From: Symbiodinium natans
Taxonomy: Eukaryota > Sar > Dinophyceae > Suessiales > Symbiodiniaceae
Length of the DNA stretch: 23,000 nucleotides
Assembly: GCA_905221605.1 (NCBI GenBank)
Contig: CAJNDS010001624.1
Coordinates: forward strand, 519,501 to 542,500
Direction: 5' to 3'
How positions within the stretch are numbered: the stretch's first letter is position 1; each line of letters begins with the position of its first letter. Shown one piece after another: positions 22,731 to 23,000 of this stretch. Made by a program: the position numbers and the translations under genes. A model generated the notes under the pieces. That model saw only the letters and a program-made list of their open reading frames with translations. It was not told the DNA's origin and searched no databases.

Positions 22731-22865
22731 TACAACCTGGACTAGCAAAGGCTCAGATCAACAATTGCATCTTACCTCTTCGCACTAATGCCCGAAAAAT
22801 CTGAATCTGCACCTTCAAAGCCCAGAGCTATGAAACCAAGGGTTGAAAACCTCATGAAGTGTCAT

Positions 22866-23000
22866 CTTAAGCCCGACGTCATTGCCCAACACATCACCAG
22901 GCCGCTGAATTCGCAGCACGTGCTCCGCTTGCCAAGGCATGGCGTAGATTACGCCGCCTTGGCTCACGGCCGCGTGCCTCACGCCACCGGGATGAAGGAG
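22866..23000 (-). CDS. Candidate exon of the G-x-IYxxP repeat family (cut by window end)
   Basis: The minus frame is open from the window end and reads HPGGVRHAAVSQGGVIYAMP, continuing WQAEHVLRIQRPGDVLGND.... It shows both halves of the repeat unbroken: (H)xGGVxxAAVxxGGVIYAMP and W-x-A-x-x-V-L-R-I. The frame continues to a stop at 22815, but resemblance fades after about residue 40, so splicing probably occurs before that (a G|GTGATG site is one option). It is the strongest single family match and presumably continues upstream beyond 23000. Confidence 0.6.

Noticed and set aside
1-23000. Chromosome end (true telomere)
   Set aside because: Arrays are short, variant, in both orientations and separated by unique DNA; none reaches the window edge.
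1-23000. CRISPR array
   Set aside because: The 7-bp tandem units have no regular spacers, and the sequence is eukaryotic in character.

Overview
The window looks like nuclear DNA of a eukaryotic microbe, most likely an alga or alveolate protist. Three things point there: the heptamer TTTAGGG/CCCTAAA (the plant/alveolate-type telomere unit) occurs in several dozen interstitial arrays in both orientations; there is no long open reading frame (the longest are about 110 codons); and what looks like protein-coding sequence comes in 45-135 nt pieces with plausible splice signals. No bacterial operon, rRNA gene, convincing tRNA, CRISPR array or autonomous transposase was found. A dinoflagellate or relative is my first guess. 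Coccidia such as Eimeria also carry dispersed AAACCCT repeats, but the CAG-repeat coding style typical of them is missing here. The species cannot be fixed from this window.

Three layers alternate. (1) Telomere-like arrays, from 3 to about 20 units, occur throughout except in two islands at about 9.3-10.3 kb and 12.9-14.7 kb. (2) Short foldback (MITE-like) elements of about 95-150 bp fall into at least seven sequence families. The best family has five clear copies and one decayed copy; three copies have 9-11 bp target-site duplications, as expected of Mutator-type non-autonomous elements. (3) Short exon-like segments lie between the arrays. Five loci on the minus strand (23.0-22.87, 21.51-21.42, 15.75-15.40, 12.63-12.54 and 10.96-10.88 kb) encode variants of one repeat motif, G-[FVNDI]-[IV]-[YC]-[GAC]-[VIM]-P-x-x-A-x-x-[VA]-[LF], which resembles the beta-propeller-like 'GKIYGIPxNATxVLxID' repeats abundant in some protist proteomes. 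A second pair of minus-strand segments (8.65-8.57 and 7.45-7.39 kb) shares a C-x-D-F-[DE]-C-P motif. On the plus strand, one segment near 18.5 kb resembles the end of a serine beta-lactamase-like protein, and two more near 19.5-19.9 kb join in frame.

Layout: 0-3 kb, foldback elements and degenerate arrays; 3.2-5.1 kb, a foldback, a long TTTGGGG/TTTAGGG array and TATG/TA microsatellites; 5.4-9.4 kb, arrays, five foldbacks and minus-strand exon candidates; 9.4-12 kb, a mostly unique stretch with little recognisable; 12.2-12.9 kb, arrays and an exon candidate; 12.9-14.7 kb, an array-free island with unassigned ORFs and one foldback; 14.7-19.9 kb, dense arrays and most exon candidates; 20-23 kb, foldbacks, unique DNA and two more motif exons. 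The simplest model is that many telomere-like arrays sit in introns and intergenic DNA of small-exon genes, with foldback elements inserted in and beside them. All exon calls are manual and need RNA or homology support.
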